Part shown: positions 1-9,161 of the stretch, one piece after another
Layout: each line of letters begins with the position of its first letter
How positions within the stretch are numbered: the stretch's first letter is position 1
DNA from: Clostridium lentum
GTDB taxonomy: Bacteria > Bacillota > Clostridia > Clostridiales > Clostridiaceae
Assembly: GCF_014287815.1 (NCBI RefSeq)
Contig: NZ_JACOOQ010000007.1
Span: forward strand, 1-64,000
Direction of reading: 5' to 3'
Length of the DNA stretch: 64,000 nucleotides
The notes under the pieces: generated by a model
The model's database searches: none
What the model saw: only the letters and a program-made list of their open reading frames with translations
What the model was told of the DNA's origin: nothing
Program-made: the position numbers and the translations under genes

Positions 1-66
1 TGTGTTTAAAATTAAATTTATTACCACTAATTACATAATATAAACTGAATAATTTTTCTAAAAAAC

Positions 67-120
67 AAAAAAGAGGTCGTCTACATAAATGATTTAAAAA
101 TCATTTATGAGACGTCCCCT
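67..120 (-). terminator. Intrinsic terminator downstream of cdsA
   Basis: On the minus strand a long, slightly imperfect hairpin (core arms ATAAATGATT and AATCATTTAT, extended by GTCT/AGAC) is followed by a run of T broken by one G. It lies 4 bases after the cdsA stop and so ends the tsf/pyrH/frr/uppS/cdsA gene series. dxr, often next in Firmicutes, is not seen in the remaining 66 bases; positions 1-66 hold nothing I recognise. Confidence 0.85.
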
Positions 121-123
121 TTC

Positions 124-918
124 TTATATTCCCACAATAAATGTTAAATAGTAAAATACTACTACAGCGTTAAATAAAATAGAATCAAATCTATCTAAAA
201 TACCACCATGTCCAGGTATTAAATTACTATAATCCTTTATTCCTACATATCTTTTAATTGATGATGCAACTAAGTCACCAAATAATCCCATCATTCCACA
301 AATAGCGCCAATCAAGAAGAAATGCATAACATTTATTCCTACTCCATATTTACTTATGACTATTCCATATATTCCACAACCTAATGTTGCACCTAATACT
401 CCACCTATTAATCCTTCAACAGTCTTTTTAGGACTAACTTTTGGAGCAATCTTTCTCTTACCAAATGTTCTTCCTGAATAATAAGCCATTGTATCTCCTA
501 GCCATGATCCTAAGAATATAAGCCAAACTAAAAAATTACCATTCGTCTTTTCACTAACTAATGGTATAAAACTAAATAGTATTGCCACATAAATAAATCC
601 TAAAATTGATATTGCTACATCAATAAAAGAGTATTTTAAAGTAACTATTGGAATAATTAAAGCCAATACTGTTGCCAGTACTAGTACATGCATCATTATT
701 TCAAAGTTATTATCAATAAGATAATACACTACCAATAATCCATATCCTATTACTGATATTACATTAATCTTTTTAGCTCTTAAAGCATTATAAAACTCAT
801 ATAGCCCACAAATAGATAATGCAATTGTGAATATTTTTAGTGGTAATCCTCCTAATAATATAAATATTAATAATGGAGCTATGACTAAGGCTCCTATATA
901 CCTACTGTTTATATTCAT
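124..918 (-). CDS. cdsA: Phosphatidate cytidylyltransferase
   Basis: Makes CDP-diacylglycerol from phosphatidate and CTP, the branch point for membrane phospholipids. The 264-residue protein is almost entirely hydrophobic, with about seven to eight membrane segments. The C-terminal third carries the family signature: a SWLGDTMAYYSGR segment, then SPKKTVEG, then GHGGILDRFDS with the metal-binding aspartates. The start follows an AGAGGTGA ribosome-binding site. It is last in the pyrH-frr-uppS-cdsA series, 15 bases after uppS. Family assignment is secure from the signature. Confidence 0.95.
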   Translation of the reverse strand: MNINSRYIGALVIAPLLIFILLGGLPLKIFTIALSICGLYEFYNALRAKKINVISVIGYGLLVVYYLIDNNFEIMMHVLVLATVLALIIPIVTLKYSFIDVAISILGFIYVAILFSFIPLVSEKTNGNFLVWLIFLGSWLGDTMAYYSGRTFGKRKIAPKVSPKKTVEGLIGGVLGATLGCGIYGIVISKYGVGINVMHFFLIGAICGMMGLFGDLVASSIKRYVGIKDYSNLIPGHGGILDRFDSILFNAVVVFYYLTFIVGI

Positions 919-933
919 CTTTTCACCTCTTAT

Positions 934-1692
934 TTATACTCCTCCAAATCTTCTATCTCTATTTTGGTAGTCGTATATAGCTTTTTGTAAATCTAACTCT
1001 GTAAAATCTGGCCAGCAGACATTAGAATACCAAAATTCTGAATAAGCACATTGCCATAATAAGAAATTGCTCAATCTCTGCTCTCCTGAAGGTCTTATAA
1101 TTAAATCAGGATCTGGTGAATCTTTTGTATATAGATAATTATTTACTAACTCATTATTAATATCTTCAATATTAATGTTATTATCCTTATATTCTTCAGC
1201 AATTAATCTTATTGCTCTTACTATCTCATCTCTACCACCATAATTAAAAGCAATATTTAGAATCAAGCCTTTATTATTTTTTGTAAGCTCAATAGCCTCT
1301 TTTATTTCTCTTTCACATTCCTTTGGTAACTTATCTATTTCACCTAAAACTCTTAAAACTACATCATTTTTATGAAGTTCTTTAACTTCTGATTTTAAGT
1401 ATTGTACCAATAGCTTCATTAGAGCTGTTACTTCTTCCTCTGGACGTCTCCAATTCTCAGTAGAAAAAGCATATAAAGTTATATATTTAATTCCAATTCT
1501 ATCGGCTTCTTTAATAACTTTTCTAATTGTTTCTACTCCAGCCTTGTGTCCCATTGTTCTTGGAAGATTTCTTTTCTTTGCCCATCTCCCATTGCCATCC
1601 ATTATTATTGCAATATGTTCTGGAAGATTATCTTTATCTATCTTTAACTCTAAATCATTTCCATTTTTCTTAGGCTTAAATAAATTAATCAT
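934..1692 (-). CDS. uppS: Undecaprenyl diphosphate synthase
   Basis: Cis-prenyltransferase that builds the C55 lipid carrier for cell-wall precursors. Motifs seen: IIMDGNGRWAKKR near the N-terminus (substrate-binding Asp), FSTENWRRP, and RPSGEQRLSNFLLWQ with SEFWY near the C-terminus. The open frame extends 14 codons further upstream, but the ATG at 1692 has a GGAGG 6 bases ahead and gives a protein starting MINLFKPKK, so I chose it. The upstream extension would run through the frr terminator. 252 residues is normal for the family. Confidence 0.95.
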   Translation of the reverse strand: MINLFKPKKNGNDLELKIDKDNLPEHIAIIMDGNGRWAKKRNLPRTMGHKAGVETIRKVIKEADRIGIKYITLYAFSTENWRRPEEEVTALMKLLVQYLKSEVKELHKNDVVLRVLGEIDKLPKECEREIKEAIELTKNNKGLILNIAFNYGGRDEIVRAIRLIAEEYKDNNINIEDINNELVNNYLYTKDSPDPDLIIRPSGEQRLSNFLLWQCAYSEFWYSNVCWPDFTELDLQKAIYDYQNRDRRFGGV

Positions 1693-1720
1693 AATTTCCT
1701 CCAATTTTATGTTATATAGG

Positions 1721-1747
1721 AAAAAAACCTGCAAAGCAGGTTTTTTT
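1721..1747 (-). terminator. Hairpin terminator between frr and uppS
   Basis: Arms CCTGC and GCAGG flanked by seven A on one side and seven T on the other, so it could act in either direction. It overlaps the frr stop codon. uppS begins only 29 bases further on, so uppS and cdsA probably depend on read-through, or the hairpin tunes their level. Confidence 0.8.
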
Positions 1748-2303
1748 ATACTGACATAACTTCCTTTTCTTTAGCTGCTATTACTGTATCTATTTCTTTT
1801 ACAAATTTATCTGTAACTTTTTGAACATTTTCTTCAGCTTTCTTTACTTCATCTTCAGAAATATGCCCATCTTTCTTTAAAGCCTTTATTTTTTCGTTAG
1901 CATCTCTTCTAATAGATCTTAATGCAACTTTAGCATCTTCTCCAGCTTTTTTTACATTTTTCACAATATTTTTTCTTGTTTCTTCTGTTAGTTCTGGAAC
2001 TAATAATCTGATAATAGCACCATCATTTGAAGGGTTTATTCCTAAATCTGATTTTAATATTGCTTTTTCTATTTCTTTTAATAAAGATTTTTCCCATGGT
2101 GTTATTACTAACATTCTTGGTTCTGGTGCTGATACATTAGCAACTTGATTTAATGGACATTGGCTTCCATAATAATCTACTTGAATTCTATCAAGCATTG
2201 TTGGGTTTGCTCTACCAGCTTTCATAGTTGATAAATCTGAATGTAAAACTGAAATAGTTTTTTGCATCTTTTCTTCTGCTACTTTAATAACATCTTTAAT
2301 CAT
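1746..2303 (-). CDS. frr: Ribosome recycling factor
   Basis: Splits the post-termination ribosome together with EF-G. The 185-residue length and the RAGRANPTMLDRI and VRSIRRDAN-type segments fit the family (here KAGRANPTMLDRIQVDYYG and ALRSIRRDANEKIK). The C-terminal half is helical and Lys/Glu rich. An AGGAGG sits 6 bases before the ATG. It lies 9 bases after pyrH, the usual pairing in bacteria. Confidence 0.97.
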   Translation of the reverse strand: MIKDVIKVAEEKMQKTISVLHSDLSTMKAGRANPTMLDRIQVDYYGSQCPLNQVANVSAPEPRMLVITPWEKSLLKEIEKAILKSDLGINPSNDGAIIRLLVPELTEETRKNIVKNVKKAGEDAKVALRSIRRDANEKIKALKKDGHISEDEVKKAEENVQKVTDKFVKEIDTVIAAKEKEVMSV

Positions 2304-2312
2304 ATTAACCTC

Positions 2313-3059
<747 letters not shown>

Positions 3060-3061
3060 TT

Positions 3062-3093
3062 AAAAAAGAGAGAACACTAAAGTGTTCTCTCTT
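3062..3093 (-). terminator. Intrinsic terminator downstream of tsf
   Basis: Twelve-base arms (AGAGAGAACACT and its complement) with a 3-base loop, followed on the minus strand by six T. A strong rho-independent terminator only 35 bases before pyrH. I saw no clear promoter between it and pyrH, so some read-through is likely. Confidence 0.9.
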
Positions 3094-3097
3094 GGCA

Positions 3098-4012
3098 TTA
3101 TTGTAATCCCATAGTCTTAGCTACTTCAGCAGCAAAGTCTTCTTCAACCTTTTCGATTCCTTCTCCTCTTTCGAATCTAGCGTATCTAGTTACTGTTATT
3201 GGAGAACCAACTTCTTTAGATTTTTCTTGAAGATATTTAGTTATGCTCTTATCTCCATCTTTAACCCATGCTTGATCTAAAAGACAAACTTCTTTGTAGT
3301 ATTTTTGAATTCTTCCATTTACCATTTTTTCAACGATATTTTCTGGTTTTCCTTCATTTAATGCTTGAACTCTGTAGATTTCTTTTTCTTTTTCTAATGA
3401 TTCGCTATCTACTTCTTCTTTGCTTAAGAATAATGGGTTTGCAGCAGCAACTTGCATACAAACTTCTCTTGCAACTTCTTCTAATATTTCGCTTTCAGTG
3501 TCACAAGCAACTTCTACCATAACACCGATTCTTCCACCACCGTGGATGTAGCTAGCAACAGCTCCTTTTTCGATGTTGAATTTAGCAAATCTTCTTACAG
3601 TCATGTTTTCACCTAACTTAGCTATTAAAGCAGTTAAAGTTTCTTGAACTGTAGCTTCTCCATCGAATTTTTCAGCTAATAATTCTTCAACGTTTGCAGC
3701 TGAAGTGTTAGCTACCATTTCTGCAACTTTGTCAGCGAAAGAAACAAACTCTTCGTTAGCAGCAACGAAGTCAGTTTCACAGTTAACTTCTACCATACCA
3801 GCAGTTTTCTTATCAGCTGAAACGAAAGTTTTAACTATACCTTCAGCAGCAACTCTACCAGCTTTTTTAGCAGCAGCAGCTAATCCTTTTTCTCTTAAGT
3901 ACTCAACAGCTTTTTCTATATCTCCTTCTGTTTGTACTAAAGCTTTTTTGCAGTCCATCATCCCTGCTCCAGTCATTTCTCTTAATTCTTTAACTGATTT
4001 TGCAGTTATCAT
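3098..4012 (-). CDS. tsf: Translation elongation factor Ts
   Basis: Nucleotide exchange factor for EF-Tu. The N-terminal UBA-like domain and the [15 protein letters not shown] signature are clear, followed by [13 protein letters not shown], which contacts EF-Tu. 304 residues is normal. An upstream TTG in frame (4018) lies too close to the GGAGG; the ATG at 4012 has 8-base spacing and is the better start. Cotranscribed with rpsB, with a weak hairpin between them. Confidence 0.97.
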   Translation of the reverse strand: MITAKSVKELREMTGAGMMDCKKALVQTEGDIEKAVEYLREKGLAAAAKKAGRVAAEGIVKTFVSADKKTAGMVEVNCETDFVAANEEFVSFADKVAEMVANTSAANVEELLAEKFDGEATVQETLTALIAKLGENMTVRRFAKFNIEKGAVASYIHGGGRIGVMVEVACDTESEILEEVAREVCMQVAAANPLFLSKEEVDSESLEKEKEIYRVQALNEGKPENIVEKMVNGRIQKYYKEVCLLDQAWVKDGDKSITKYLQEKSKEVGSPITVTRYARFERGEGIEKVEEDFAAEVAKTMGLQ

Positions 4013-4060
4013 AATCAATTCCTCCTTAAAACATTAAATGTAAACCATTTTTCTTAGGGT

Positions 4061-4094
4061 AAAAGGTAAATGAAGTTAACTTCACCTACCTTTT
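4061..4094 (-). terminator. Imperfect hairpin between rpsB and tsf (possible attenuator)
   Basis: The centre is a perfect TGAAGTTAACTTCA palindrome, with outer AAAAGGTA/TACCTTTT arms separated by two-base mismatches. Only a short T run follows on the minus strand. It sits right after the rpsB stop, where a partial terminator would lower tsf relative to rpsB. Strength uncertain. Confidence 0.5.
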
Positions 4095-4103
4095 TTCAAA
4101 AAA

Positions 4104-4805
4104 TTACTCAGCTAATTGTTCGCCTTGTCTTCCTTCTATTATACCATCAGCAAGTTTAGCAGTTATTAATTTAACAGCTCTAATTGCATCATCATTTCCT
4201 GGTATTACGTAATCAACTTCTTCTGGATCACAGTTTGTATCAACTATAGCTACAACTGGGATTCCTAATATTTTAGCTTCTGAAATAGCATTCTTTTCTT
4301 TTCTTGGGTCAACAACGAACATTGCTCCAATGTTGTTAACGTCTAAGTTAGTTATACCACCAAGGTTTTTTTGTAATTTTTCCATTTCACCTTTTAATTT
4401 TATAACTTCTTTCTTAGGTAATACATCGAAAGTTCCATCTTGTTCCATAGTTTCTAAAGCTTCTAATCTAGCAATTCTAGTTTTGATAGTTTTGAAGTTT
4501 GTTAACATTCCACCTAACCATCTATTGTTTACAAAGTGCATGTTTGATCTTATAGCTTCTTCTTGAATAGCTTCTTGAGCTTGTTTCTTAGTTCCAACGA
4601 AAAGAATGTCTTTTCCTTCTAAAGATACTTCTCTTATGAAGTTGTAAGCTTCTTCTACTTTTTTAACTGTTTTTTGAAGATCTATTATATATATTCCGTT
4701 TCTTTCTGTAAATATATAAGGAGCCATTTTAGGGTTCCATCTTCTTGTTTGGTGACCAAAGTGTACACCAGCTTCTAATAATTGTTTCATTGATATTACT
4801 GACAT
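4104..4805 (-). CDS. rpsB: 30S ribosomal protein S2
   Basis: Small-subunit protein. Seen: [20 protein letters not shown] at the start and the [12 protein letters not shown] and [12 protein letters not shown] blocks, all diagnostic. 233 residues is usual length. AGGAGG precedes the ATG by 7 bases. It is the first gene of rpsB-tsf and has its own strong promoter about 110 bases upstream, with a leader that contains a hairpin. Confidence 0.98.
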   Translation of the reverse strand: MSVISMKQLLEAGVHFGHQTRRWNPKMAPYIFTERNGIYIIDLQKTVKKVEEAYNFIREVSLEGKDILFVGTKKQAQEAIQEEAIRSNMHFVNNRWLGGMLTNFKTIKTRIARLEALETMEQDGTFDVLPKKEVIKLKGEMEKLQKNLGGITNLDVNNIGAMFVVDPRKEKNAISEAKILGIPVVAIVDTNCDPEEVDYVIPGNDDAIRAVKLITAKLADGIIEGRQGEQLAE

Positions 4806-4846
4806 TTTTCTACCTCCTGGTTTTTACCTCCACTACTCGCATTGCT

Positions 4847-4881
4847 AAAAAGCTACTTGTTAGAACAAGCACCGACTTTTT
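4847..4881 (-). promoter_or_regulatory. Hairpin in the rpsB 5' leader (candidate autoregulatory element)
   Basis: In the about 105-base leader between promoter and rpsB, arms CTTGT/ACAAG (4856-4860 with 4865-4869) sit inside an outer AAAAAG/CTTTTT pair (4847-4852 with 4876-4881). The outer 3' arm is a T run, so the element could act as an attenuator. Ribosomal protein operons are commonly autoregulated through such leaders; I do not recognise this one as a named family. Confidence 0.4.
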
Positions 4882-4916
4882 AACTACAATAGTGTGTGTA
4901 TTTTGTTACCTCTGAT

Positions 4917-4945
4917 AGTATATCACAGCTACATATTTGTGGCAA
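4917..4945 (-). promoter_or_regulatory. Sigma-A promoter of rpsB-tsf
   Basis: TTGCCA at -35 and TATACT at -10 with a 17-base spacer, giving a predicted start near 4910. Confidence 0.8.
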
Positions 4946-5024
4946 CATCTTTTTAAATAAAAGTTTTCATTATATTTTATACTGTTTTTCTACTTAATAT
5001 AACATTTTACATTTTTTCTTTTAA

Positions 5025-5060
5025 CAAAAATACAGTTGCTACTAAAGTCAACTGCATTTT
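5025..5060 (-). terminator. Intrinsic terminator downstream of codY
   Basis: Arms GCAGTTG(AC) and (G)CAACTGT with a 9-10 base loop, followed by ATTTTTG on the minus strand. Located 5 bases after the codY stop. It separates codY from rpsB. Confidence 0.75.
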
Positions 5061-5064
5061 AACA

Positions 5065-5841
5065 TTATCTTATTTTCTTTAACTCATCTAATAATTTAGG
5101 ATTTAATATCTTTATATGAGTTCCCTTCATTCCTAAAGATCTTGATTCAATTACTCCAGCACTTTCAAACTTTCTTAATGCATTTACAATAACACTTCTA
5201 GTTATTCCAACTTTATCTGCAATTTTAGACGCAACTAATAATCCTTCTGTGCCTCCTAATTCATTAAAGATATGTTCTACTGCTTCTAGCTCTGAATATG
5301 ATAATGTACCTATTGCTAATTGAACCACTGCCTTACTTCTAGCTTCTTCTTCAATTTCATTTTGTTGTCCTCTTAATATTTCCATACCAACTACTGTTGC
5401 ACTATATTCAGCGATTACTAAATCATCATCATTAAACTCTTCACCAAATCTAGCTAAAAGTAGAGCTCCTAATCTTTCTCTATTTCCTAGTATAGGGACT
5501 ATTGTTGATATCTTTTCTTCCATAGGACATTCACCAGCATCTTTAAAAACACAAGTGCCTTTTGACTTTGAATTTGCTACTGTTTCAGTAATATCTAAAA
5601 TTTTGTCATTATACTCAACTGGTAATCTATTATCTGATAAAACATATGTTTTCATTATATCACATTCAAAATCTTTACAAAACGTATGCCCTAAAACTCT
5701 ACCATATTTTTCAAGTATATAAACATTACATGATAATACATCACTTAAAAGTGCACATATATCATCAAATGAGACTGGATCCGTTCCTTTTTTTTGAAGA
5801 ATCTGATTCAATCTTCTAGTTTTACTTAATAACGATGACAT
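5065..5841 (-). CDS. codY: GTP- and branched-chain-amino-acid-sensing transcription regulator CodY
   Basis: Global nutrient regulator of Firmicutes that binds DNA when GTP and Ile/Leu/Val are plentiful. The protein is 258 residues. The N-terminal GAF-type ligand domain covers about residues 1-155; the C-terminal winged helix-turn-helix is clear ([20 protein letters not shown], about residues 205-225). AGGAGG lies before the ATG. It has its own promoter and terminator, so it is monocistronic here, downstream of topA. CodY-box-like sites occur in this window upstream of pta. Confidence 0.97.
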   Translation of the reverse strand: MSSLLSKTRRLNQILQKKGTDPVSFDDICALLSDVLSCNVYILEKYGRVLGHTFCKDFECDIMKTYVLSDNRLPVEYNDKILDITETVANSKSKGTCVFKDAGECPMEEKISTIVPILGNRERLGALLLARFGEEFNDDDLVIAEYSATVVGMEILRGQQNEIEEEARSKAVVQLAIGTLSYSELEAVEHIFNELGGTEGLLVASKIADKVGITRSVIVNALRKFESAGVIESRSLGMKGTHIKILNPKLLDELKKIR

Positions 5842-5880
5842 TTAATCATCCTCCTCATCCACCACTATCTTACTTCTTTG

Positions 5881-5909
5881 ATACTATCACATTCAAAAAT
5901 CTATTTCAA
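5881..5909 (-). promoter_or_regulatory. Sigma-A promoter of codY
   Basis: TTGAAA at -35 and TAGTAT at -10, 17-base spacer, about 40 bases before the codY start. Confidence 0.7.
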
Positions 5910-5964
5910 CATTTTTAATACATATTCGACATTTTGGATATGATTTTCTGTCATCGACTTTTTA

Positions 5965-8049
5965 CTAATTTTCTTTTTCTTCTACTATCTTTATATTACC
6001 ACAATCTGAATTAGAACATTGTTCATATTTACCTTTTGTTTTGCTATATTTCAATACCATGTAACTACCGCATTCTTCACATTTATCTTTAACTGGTTCA
6101 TTCCAACTTACAAAATCACACTCAGGATAATTAGAACATCCAAAGAACTTTTTACCTTTCTTACTTCTCTTTACAAGAACTTTTCCTCCACATTTAGGGC
6201 AATCTACATCTAATTCTTCCACTATTGGTTTTGCATTTTTACACTCAGGATATCCTGGACAAGCTAGGAAATCACCATATCTTCCATGTTTGATTACCAT
6301 CATCTTACCACATTTATCACAAGGCACATCACTTACTTTATCTTCAATTACTACTTTAGATACTTCCTTTTCAGCTTTATCTATGGCAACTTTTAAAGGA
6401 GCAAAGAACTCTTCAACAACATTAGTCCAATATTCGCTACCTTCTTCAATATTATCTAATTTACCTTCCATAGCAGCTGTAAAATCAACATCAACTATTT
6501 GCTTAAAGTATTCAGAAAGAATATTATTTACTATAAATCCAAGCTCCGTTGCCATAAGATTTTTCTTTTCTCTTACTATATATTCTCTACTTAATAATGT
6601 AGAAATTGTTGGAACATAAGTACTTGGTCTTCCTATTCCCTTTTCTTCAAGTAGCTTTACAAATGATGCTTCAGTATATCTTGCTGGTGGTTGTGTAAAG
6701 TGTTGTTTCCCTTCTATGCTAGCAGGTTTTAATTCCTCACCCTCCTGTAATTCTGGTAAAACAACATCTTCTTCATCAGCTTCTGTTAAGTAATCATATA
6801 TCTTCATAAATCCATCAAATTTTATTGTATTACCTGAAGCCTTAAATTTATAGCTTCCATTAATTATGTCTATGCTATTTGTACTTAATTCACATGAAGA
6901 CATTTGGCTTGCTACAAATCTCTTCCATATTAATGAATACAATTTATATTGCTCTGGTGTCAAGCTAACTTTAGCTATTTCAGGAGTTATTTCTATATAT
7001 GATGGTCTAATAGCTTCGTGGGCATCTTGTATATTCTTTTTGCTTTTATATACTCTAAGCTGCTCTGGCACATATTCATCACCATAATTATCCTTTATGA
7101 AATTTACGGCCTTTCCTTGAGCTTCCTCAGATATTCTTACAGAGTCTGTTCTCATGTAAGTTATAAGCCCTACAGTTCCATATCCCTTAACTTCTACACC
7201 TTCATATAATGCTTGTGCTATAGACATGGTTCTCTTAGTTATAAAATTTAATTTTTTAGAAGCATCTTGTTGTAGTGTACTAGTTGTAAATGGAGGTAAT
7301 GGATTCTTCATCCTCTTCCCTTTCTTAACTGTCTTAACTACAAAGTTTCCTTGTTCTAAGTCATTAATAATCTTTTTAGCTTCTTCTTCATTTTTTATCT
7401 CAATTTTCTTTCCTTCATGCTGTGTAAGTCTAATAGGGAATTTCTTTCTTTCCTTCTTTAATGAACAATCAACAGTCCAGTATTCCTTAGGAATAAACGC
7501 TTTTATTTCTTCTTCTCTATCACATATAAGCTTTAAAGCAGCTGATTGCACTCTACCTGCACTTAATCCCCACTTTACATTTTTCCATAAAATTGGGCTT
7601 ATTTCATAACCTACCAATCTATCTAAAATTCTTCTTGCCTGCTGTGCATCAACAAGATTTACATTTATCTTTCTAGCCTCTTTAATAGAAGCTTTAACAG
7701 CGGACTTGGTAATTTCATTAAATACTATTCTACAATTTTCCTCTTCTGATATTTTTAATATATATGCTAAATGCCAGGAAATTGCTTCCCCTTCACGATC
7801 AGGGTCCGTTGCCAGATATATCTTATCTGCTTTTTTAGCAGCTTTTCTTAATTTATCTATTAATTCACCTTTTCCCCTAATTGTTATATACTTTGGCGTA
7901 AAATTGTCTTCTATATCAACACCTAATTTACTCTTAGGTAAATCTCTTACATGTCCCATAGAAGCTTCGACTATGTAATTCTTGCCTAAATATTTACTGA
8001 TAGTCTTTGCCTTTGCAGGTGATTCTACTATAACAAGATTTTGTCCCAT
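5965..8049 (-). CDS. topA: DNA topoisomerase I (type IA)
   Basis: Relaxes negative supercoils. The 694-residue protein has an N-terminal TOPRIM domain (VIVESPAKAKT at the start; TDPDREGE at 81-88 with the metal-binding acidic residues). The catalytic tyrosine is Tyr298 in GLITYMRTDSVR. Three C-terminal four-cysteine zinc ribbons follow, beginning CDKCGKMM, CPKCGGKV and CEECGSYM. Its Shine-Dalgarno is inside a hairpin. It follows dprA by 48 bases, the order comM-like-dprA-topA being common in clostridia. Confidence 0.98.
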   Translation of the reverse strand: MGQNLVIVESPAKAKTISKYLGKNYIVEASMGHVRDLPKSKLGVDIEDNFTPKYITIRGKGELIDKLRKAAKKADKIYLATDPDREGEAISWHLAYILKISEEENCRIVFNEITKSAVKASIKEARKINVNLVDAQQARRILDRLVGYEISPILWKNVKWGLSAGRVQSAALKLICDREEEIKAFIPKEYWTVDCSLKKERKKFPIRLTQHEGKKIEIKNEEEAKKIINDLEQGNFVVKTVKKGKRMKNPLPPFTTSTLQQDASKKLNFITKRTMSIAQALYEGVEVKGYGTVGLITYMRTDSVRISEEAQGKAVNFIKDNYGDEYVPEQLRVYKSKKNIQDAHEAIRPSYIEITPEIAKVSLTPEQYKLYSLIWKRFVASQMSSCELSTNSIDIINGSYKFKASGNTIKFDGFMKIYDYLTEADEEDVVLPELQEGEELKPASIEGKQHFTQPPARYTEASFVKLLEEKGIGRPSTYVPTISTLLSREYIVREKKNLMATELGFIVNNILSEYFKQIVDVDFTAAMEGKLDNIEEGSEYWTNVVEEFFAPLKVAIDKAEKEVSKVVIEDKVSDVPCDKCGKMMVIKHGRYGDFLACPGYPECKNAKPIVEELDVDCPKCGGKVLVKRSKKGKKFFGCSNYPECDFVSWNEPVKDKCEECGSYMVLKYSKTKGKYEQCSNSDCGNIKIVEEKEN

Positions 8050-8056
8050 ATTTAAT

Positions 8057-8080
8057 ACTCCTAAAAAAATTACTAGGAGT
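8057..8080 (-). promoter_or_regulatory. Hairpin enclosing the topA Shine-Dalgarno
   Basis: Perfect 7-base arms (ACTCCTA at the 5' side and TAGGAGT at the 3' side on the minus strand) with a 10-base loop. The 3' arm is the AGGAG ribosome-binding site, 8 bases before the topA ATG, so the folded form would hide it. Function is inferred. Confidence 0.5.
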
Positions 8081-8097
8081 TTGCACCCCCTTAAATC

Positions 8098-9153
8098 CTA
8101 ACTTAACTTTGCATAATAATTGCCTGGAAGGCAAATAATTTCATTTTTATTTTGCATTTCAAATAATAACTCATATAAAGCTATCCTGTCAATATTTACA
8201 CTTTCAAATATTTTATCAAAATGTATTGGTTCATTTTTTATAACTGTCATTATTAAATTTCTACTGTGGTTTTTTATTGTTTTTTCACTTTCTTTTTTAG
8301 TTACATTAAGAAAGGAATGTAAATCCTCTAAACCAGTAAAAATTCTCGCGCCATCTCTCAACAATTGATGACACCCCCTACTTGTGTTACTAAAAATTGA
8401 TCCTGGAATAGCCATCACATCTTTTCCTTGTTCTAAAGCTAAATTTGCTGTAATTAAAGAACCGCTTTTCACTGATGCTTCAACAACGATAACCCCACTA
8501 CTCAGGCCGCTAATTATCCTATTTCTACGTGGAAAATTATAAGGCATCGGCTGCACTCCCATAGGAAATTCTGAAATTAACAATCCATTATTATATATTT
8601 CCTCATAAAGCTTTTTATTACTTTTAGGATATATTATATCTAATCCACAACCTAGGACTCCAATGGTTTTCCCACCACTTATAAGCACTTCTTTATGAGC
8701 TGCCGTATCTATGCCATAAGCTACCCCACTTACTACTCCATAACCTACCCGATAAATTTCTCTTGCCAGATATTTTGTAACATCTAATCCATATATACTA
8801 CTCTTTCTTGAACCTACAACAGCAATCATATTATCGTAAGCTAAAGAAAGATTACCTTTATAAAACAATATATAAGGTGGATTATCTATATTTCTTAGTT
8901 TTTCTGGATAGTGTTTTTCTGTTATTTTTACAATTTCAATAGAATTGTCATTTAAAGCTTTTAGAAAATTCATTTCATCTTCATATGAGTGCTCTTTAAA
9001 TTTTACCTTATCTTTAAGGCTCATCATATCTGATTTAAGAATTTCATTAATATTATTATAAATATTTTCTTCATTATTATACATTTGTAATAATTTAAGC
9101 TTAATTTTATTGCTTATATTTGCTAATGCAAAGCGTATTTCATATTTATTCAT
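8098..9153 (-). CDS. dprA: DNA-processing protein DprA (Smf family)
   Basis: Loads RecA onto incoming single-stranded DNA in transformation; also kept in bacteria not known to be competent. 351 residues. The central Rossmann-like domain shows VGSRKSSIYG, VVSGVAYGIDTAAH, GVLGCGLDIIYPKSN, FPRRNRIISGLS and VVEASVKSGSLITA, all family blocks. The C-terminal part looks like the winged-helix domain. An AGAGGT precedes the ATG. It lies 8 bases after the comM-like gene, consistent with one transcript. Confidence 0.95.
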   Translation of the reverse strand: MNKYEIRFALANISNKIKLKLLQMYNNEENIYNNINEILKSDMMSLKDKVKFKEHSYEDEMNFLKALNDNSIEIVKITEKHYPEKLRNIDNPPYILFYKGNLSLAYDNMIAVVGSRKSSIYGLDVTKYLAREIYRVGYGVVSGVAYGIDTAAHKEVLISGGKTIGVLGCGLDIIYPKSNKKLYEEIYNNGLLISEFPMGVQPMPYNFPRRNRIISGLSSGVIVVEASVKSGSLITANLALEQGKDVMAIPGSIFSNTSRGCHQLLRDGARIFTGLEDLHSFLNVTKKESEKTIKNHSRNLIMTVIKNEPIHFDKIFESVNIDRIALYELLFEMQNKNEIICLPGNYYAKLS

Positions 9154-9161
9154 ATCTACCT

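Noticed and set aside
3268..3522. Open frames opposite tsf and many other plus-strand frames inside minus-strand genes
   Set aside because: Low-complexity shadows of AT-rich coding sequence with no ribosome-binding sites or family motifs, lying wholly inside confident genes.
5910..5964. Possible CodY box near its own promoter (GATTTTCTGTCATC)
   Set aside because: Only one half matches the consensus; four or more mismatches in total.
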